A stretch of 17,303 bases of DNA from Gammaproteobacteria bacterium (GTDB taxonomy: Bacteria; Pseudomonadota; Gammaproteobacteria; PS1; Pseudothioglobaceae), in the NCBI GenBank assembly GCA_028599035.1, contig JAQRMT010000018.1:1-17303 (forward strand), written 5' to 3'. The notes under the pieces are model-generated. The model did no database searches, was not told the DNA's origin, and saw only the letters and a program-made list of their open reading frames with translations. The position numbers were made by a program, and so were the translations under genes. Of the stretch, positions 14,049-17,303 are shown piece by piece (the stretch's first letter is position 1; every line of letters starts with the position of its first letter).

Positions 14049-14897
14049 TTATTCGTTTTTGATAAATAATAAATGTTGTGATAATTCAGGCTGAATGCTT
14101 GAAGCCATATCTTGAAATGCGCTGAGCAAACTACGAGATTCAACCCAATAATATCCTTGCGACACGAAGTCAATGCTTTGTAGCACTAAGACCATTACAA
14201 CGATAAACACACAGCCCTTAAATAACCCAACAATAGCGCCCCATATTTTATTTTTTATGCCGTCAATATTACGCGCATTAAGTACGATATCAGCCCTACG
14301 CAAGCCGTTTAAAATTGTTTGAAACAATGGCGATAGCCGGCAAGGCGCACTTGTGCCAATTGAAACATTAAGGATATTTGTAAGCCATAGAGTAACCCCA
14401 AGAATAACGGTAAATATGCCGGCAAATGACGCACTGATGCGTAATGAATTATTATTAAAAATAATCTTCATAACGCCAAGATTAGCAAGACTATCTACAT
14501 AAGACCAACTAATAAGTGCAGTTATTATGAGCAGAATCGATATAGCAAAAAATCGGTTGAGTACACAAGGGTTGTTAATGTTTGACGAGACATCTATGAG
14601 CTTATATAGCGTTCTTTTGATAGCGATAACACCGATGAAAATCGCACCAAACGCAATGGCAAGATGCGATTGACGAGAGGGTGTTAGCCAGTTAATAATT
14701 TCGATGTTGGAGAGCCGTTCATAAAACAACCAAGCAATAAAAATGGTAAGTATTAAAAAGATTAGATTAATCAACTCATTGGATAACCCTCGCTTAAAGC
14801 CAAGCACAAGGAAAACCAGCAAGGTTGTCAGCGTCAACCAATCAGACCATACCAACAGAGCAATCATCTCCCAAATACTTGAAAAAATTTCATTCAT
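14049..14897 (-). CDS. cvpA: CvpA family membrane protein, unusually long
   Basis: 282 residues against about 160 for E. coli CvpA. Inner-membrane protein linked to colicin V production and envelope integrity; biochemical role unclear. The N-terminal hairpin LTLTTLLVFLVLGFKRG...LINLIFLILTIFIAWLFY (about 21-59) and the C-terminal part IWGAIVGLFKGCVFIVVMVLVL...YYWVESRSLLSAFQDMA (about 218-265) are CvpA-like. Between them are three hydrophobic segments (about 79-93, 116-133, 155-176), two more than I expect. The purF neighbour supports the name. Start ATG 14897 has a weak ribosome binding site; TATAAT on the minus strand (14938-14933) may promote cvpA-purF-metZ. Confidence 0.8.
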   Translation of the reverse strand: MNEIFSSIWEMIALLVWSDWLTLTTLLVFLVLGFKRGLSNELINLIFLILTIFIAWLFYERLSNIEIINWLTPSRQSHLAIAFGAIFIGVIAIKRTLYKLIDVSSNINNPCVLNRFFAISILLIITALISWSYVDSLANLGVMKIIFNNNSLRISASFAGIFTVILGVTLWLTNILNVSIGTSAPCRLSPLFQTILNGLRRADIVLNARNIDGIKNKIWGAIVGLFKGCVFIVVMVLVLQSIDFVSQGYYWVESRSLLSAFQDMASSIQPELSQHLLFIKNE

Positions 14898-14932
14898 AAT
14901 TATGCAAAGGTCTCTTCTAACTACTTTTAATC

Positions 14933-14938
14933 ATTATA
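14933..14938 (-). promoter_or_regulatory. Candidate -10 box of cvpA-purF-metZ
   Basis: Minus-strand TATAAT in the 59-bp gap between folC and cvpA. The predicted start near 14926 gives a leader of about 30 nt. The -35 region at 17 bp (AATAAT) is weak, so use in vivo is uncertain. Confidence 0.38.
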
Positions 14939-14956
14939 AAGTTGATTTTACAAGAA

Positions 14957-16147
14957 TTATTCAAGCACTTTGAGTGCATCGCCGACAATATGAAAAGAGC
15001 CAAAAATGACGATGCGCTGAGCTTGTTTGGTATTCAATGCCTGATAGATTGCAGACGAAACATCTTTGTAAACCTTGATTTTGCTTGATAAACTAAATTT
15101 TTCACTCAAATCTTGCATCGCAATAGCACGACTAACTTTGAGCGGAACCAGCAGCCATTCGTCAATCAATGGCGCAATAGTGTTAATCATTGCTTCAATA
15201 TTTTTGTCATTTAGTGCAGAAAATATGGCAATGGTTGGCTGTTTATCTGTGTTGAGCACATCTGCCAAAACTTGCACGGCTGCGGGGTTGTGGGCGACAT
15301 CCAGCACAAGGGTTTTTCCATTGATGATTTTGATCTGGAAACGAGCAAATAATTTGGCGTTTTCAATGCCTCTAGCCAGTTGATTTTGCTTCACAGTAAA
15401 CACAGATTGTAATTGATTAACTGCGGCAATGGCGAGTGCAGCATTGGTCTTTTGATGCTCACCTTGCAGGCTGATAGCGCCAGAATAAGGCGTGTCAATG
15501 AAGGTTAACAACGCACCAATTTTCTCAGCGTACTGAATAACGCTGTTTGGTGGGCTTAAATCAGCACACACGCACGGAATATTGCCACGCATAATGCCTG
15601 CCTTTTCCCGCCCAATTAGCTCACGGGTAGTGCCTAAATAATCTGTATGGTCAATATCAATATTGGTGATAACTCCCACATCACTATCAACCACATTGAC
15701 CGAATCAAGCCGACCGCCCAGCCCGATTTCCAGCACGGCAATAGCCACTTTTTCGTTGGTAAAAATAATCAATGCTGCCAGCGTTGAAAATTCAAAATAA
15801 GTTAAAGAAGTATCGTCTCTGGCTTGTTCTATTTGCTCAAATGCTGTGCAAATTTGCGCATTGCTGACTTGCACACCATTAATACAAAATCGTTCATTAT
15901 ATTGCAAAATATGGGGCGAGGTAAATCGTGCCACTTTGGTATTTGTCTGCTGATAAATACTGTCAATAAAAGCAATGGTTGAGCCTTTGCCGTTCGTGCC
16001 AGCCACGGTAATGACTTTAAAATCAACACCAGTTGGAAATAGACTTCGATACACTTTTTGGATGCGCTCTAAGCCTAAATCAATCTCCTGAGAATGTAGA
16101 TTTTCTTGCCAAGCCAACCACTGCTCTAATGTTTTCAGTCTTCCCAA
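14957..16147 (-). CDS. folC: Dihydrofolate synthase / folylpolyglutamate synthase
   Basis: 396 residues. ATP-dependent Mur-ligase-fold enzyme that adds glutamate to dihydropteroate and to folates. The P-loop is GTNGKGS (50-56); NLHSQEIDLGLERI (16-29), EIGLGGRLDSVNVVDSD and TNIDIDHTDYLG (central domain), and LDVAHNPAAVQVLAD (C-terminal domain) are all family signatures. No ATG lies near the expected N-terminus. The start is TTG at 16147, inside the end of fxsA (13-bp overlap), with AAGGCGAG just upstream; it gives the usual spacing to ENLHS. A CTG at 16138 is a weaker alternative. Confidence 0.94.
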   Translation of the reverse strand: MGRLKTLEQWLAWQENLHSQEIDLGLERIQKVYRSLFPTGVDFKVITVAGTNGKGSTIAFIDSIYQQTNTKVARFTSPHILQYNERFCINGVQVSNAQICTAFEQIEQARDDTSLTYFEFSTLAALIIFTNEKVAIAVLEIGLGGRLDSVNVVDSDVGVITNIDIDHTDYLGTTRELIGREKAGIMRGNIPCVCADLSPPNSVIQYAEKIGALLTFIDTPYSGAISLQGEHQKTNAALAIAAVNQLQSVFTVKQNQLARGIENAKLFARFQIKIINGKTLVLDVAHNPAAVQVLADVLNTDKQPTIAIFSALNDKNIEAMINTIAPLIDEWLLVPLKVSRAIAMQDLSEKFSLSSKIKVYKDVSSAIYQALNTKQAQRIVIFGSFHIVGDALKVLE

Positions 16148-16584
16148 AACTCGCCTTCAATGGTGCTATCTTTGGTTGGTTTTTTGCCCTCATTGGGCGC
16201 TGTGTGAATAAAAACTGAGCTTTTTTTGGTAAATACTTTTTCAGCATTTTTTGCCAAAACTTTATGAATAAAATACCCCCTAGAAAAAGGCATCAGCCCC
16301 AAAAGCCCAATGCCATCGGTAATAAATCCAGGCGTTAACAACAATACACCTGAGACTAAAATCACCACACCTTCCAACATCTCAAAAGCAGGCGTTTGAC
16401 CATTGGTCATAGCATTTTGCGCTTTAGCCATGGTCGACCAGCCCTGTTGTTTTAATAAAAAAGAGCCAATAAACGCCGTTACAATCACCAGTAAAACCGT
16501 TGAAAGCCCGCCAATTGCATCGCCTACTGAGGCAAGCACATAAATCTCAAGTAGCGTCATGGCAACAAATAAAGGAAAAATCAT
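16135..16584 (-). CDS. fxsA: FxsA family membrane protein
   Basis: 149 residues. Small inner-membrane protein; E. coli FxsA overexpression suppresses F exclusion of phage T7, normal role unknown. Hydrophobic segments run at about 3-20 and 24-46 (LLVIVTAFIGSFLLKQQG). A conserved region follows, AFEMLEGVVILVSGVLLLTPGFITDGIGLLGLMP (about 66-99), whose LLLTPGFITD is diagnostic. The soluble C-tail is charged and ends EGEFWED. The start overlaps the trmB stop (ATGA), and its 3' end overlaps folC. Confidence 0.93.
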   Translation of the reverse strand: MIFPLFVAMTLLEIYVLASVGDAIGGLSTVLLVIVTAFIGSFLLKQQGWSTMAKAQNAMTNGQTPAFEMLEGVVILVSGVLLLTPGFITDGIGLLGLMPFSRGYFIHKVLAKNAEKVFTKKSSVFIHTAPNEGKKPTKDSTIEGEFWED

Positions 16585-17258
16585 AATCGTTTCTCGTTAG
16601 TAAAAATTAAATCCCAAACCCCATGCCCTAGTCGCTCACCTCGTCGTTCAAACTTGGTGATAGGTCGGTATTGAGGTCTTGGTGAATATGTAGGGATGTT
16701 TTGGGTATTTTTAAAGTGCGGATGATTTTCTAAGGTATCTAGCATTTGAACGGCATAATGCTCCCAATCAGTCGCCATATGAATACGCCCGCCTTGTCTA
16801 ATTTTTTGCGATAAGATATCCAAAAAATCTGTATTAACGATGCGGCGTTTGTGGTGTTTTTTCTTATGCCAAGGGTCAGGAAAAAACAGCTGAAAACCAT
16901 CCAAACTGTCGTTTTCTATATGGTGCGTTAAAACCTCAACCGCATCTGCTTGAATGATTTTCAGATTGTTTAACTGGCGTTTATGCGCCTCGTTAATCAG
17001 CCTACCAATACCCGCCTCATATACCTCAATGCCCAAAAAATTCCTATCAAGCGTATTAATTGCCATCTCTAGCAAACTGTCTCCATTGCCAAACCCTACT
17101 TCTAAAACAACCTTTTGTTGCTTAACAAACAAAGCATCCAAATCAATTTTACCCTCAGGCAAATCCACCCCATAATCCACCCAAAACTCAGTTAAACCCG
17201 CCTTTTGCCCCAGCGTCAATCTGCCTGAGCGTTTAACGAAACTTTGGATTTTTTTCAT
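16581..17258 (-). CDS. trmB: tRNA (guanine-N7-)-methyltransferase
   Basis: 225 residues. Uses S-adenosylmethionine to make m7G at position 46 in the variable loop of tRNAs. The SAM-binding motif I is VVLEVGFGNGDSLLEMA (50-66), with the acidic GIEVYEAGIGR (76-86) and IQADAVEVL (102-110). The family signature FFPDPWHKKKHHKRRIV (125-141) contains the catalytic Asp. C-terminal PITKFERRGERLGHGVWDL is typical. ATG 17258 has GAGAG a few bases upstream. First gene of the trmB-fxsA-folC set; stop TGA overlaps the fxsA start. Confidence 0.96.
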   Translation of the reverse strand: MKKIQSFVKRSGRLTLGQKAGLTEFWVDYGVDLPEGKIDLDALFVKQQKVVLEVGFGNGDSLLEMAINTLDRNFLGIEVYEAGIGRLINEAHKRQLNNLKIIQADAVEVLTHHIENDSLDGFQLFFPDPWHKKKHHKRRIVNTDFLDILSQKIRQGGRIHMATDWEHYAVQMLDTLENHPHFKNTQNIPTYSPRPQYRPITKFERRGERLGHGVWDLIFTNEKRL

Positions 17259-17278
17259 TTTGTATTTCTCTCATTATT

Positions 17279-17303
17279 AAAAAGGGGACGCTACCCTTTT
17301 TTA
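17279..17303. terminator. Terminator-like hairpin upstream of trmB (may run past the window)
   Basis: AAAAAGGG (17279-17286) pairs with CCCTTTTT (17294-17301), an 8-bp stem with a 7-nt loop GACGCTA. A- and T-tracts on both sides mean it could act on either strand; the gene it serves lies beyond the right edge. The stem is only 3 GC pairs, so it is a modest candidate. Confidence 0.55.

Overview
This window looks like chromosomal DNA of an AT-rich gammaproteobacterium. The evidence is gene order as well as gene content: folC-cvpA-purF-metZ (an order I know from Pseudomonas), a fabA-fabB pair, yajC-secD-secF, and a one-piece tmRNA with tag ANEDNYALAA. Low GC, short spacers and many stop/start overlaps recall the SUP05 / Ca. 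Thioglobus / thiotrophic mussel and clam symbiont group. That placement is inference, because no sulfur-oxidation or carbon-fixation gene lies in the window.

Layout. Positions 1-819 hold the 3' part of tyrS. Its last codons carry the promoter of ssrA (tmRNA, 845-1189), which is followed by an intrinsic terminator. Positions about 1230-3340 are an accessory insert: a truncated IS256-family relic, a two-gene XRE-ImmA/DUF4411 (PIN-like) toxin-antitoxin-type module on the minus strand, and a second IS256-like terminal repeat. The DUF4411 gene is broken by one in-frame TAG at codon 27, while the HTH/ImmA partner is intact. Then come a conserved gene of unknown function (minus), a glutathione S-transferase (plus) and a single-domain rhodanese (minus). 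Positions 5143-9583 (plus) hold serS-yajC-secD-secF, i.e. seryl-tRNA synthetase plus the accessory part of the Sec translocase. Positions 9586-17258 (minus) are a dense housekeeping run in transcription order trmB-fxsA-folC-cvpA-purF-metZ-fabA-fabB: tRNA m7G46 methylation, folate polyglutamylation, purine synthesis, methionine synthesis by direct sulfhydrylation, and unsaturated fatty acid synthesis. The window ends in a terminator-like hairpin upstream of trmB.

Almost everything outside 1230-3340 is ordinary core genome. The points of interest are the insert beside ssrA (decayed toxin gene, IS-like inverted ends facing the module, direct repeats and a near-leaderless promoter in front of the HTH gene), an unusually long CvpA, and tight gene packing, including two convergent operons separated by 2 bp.
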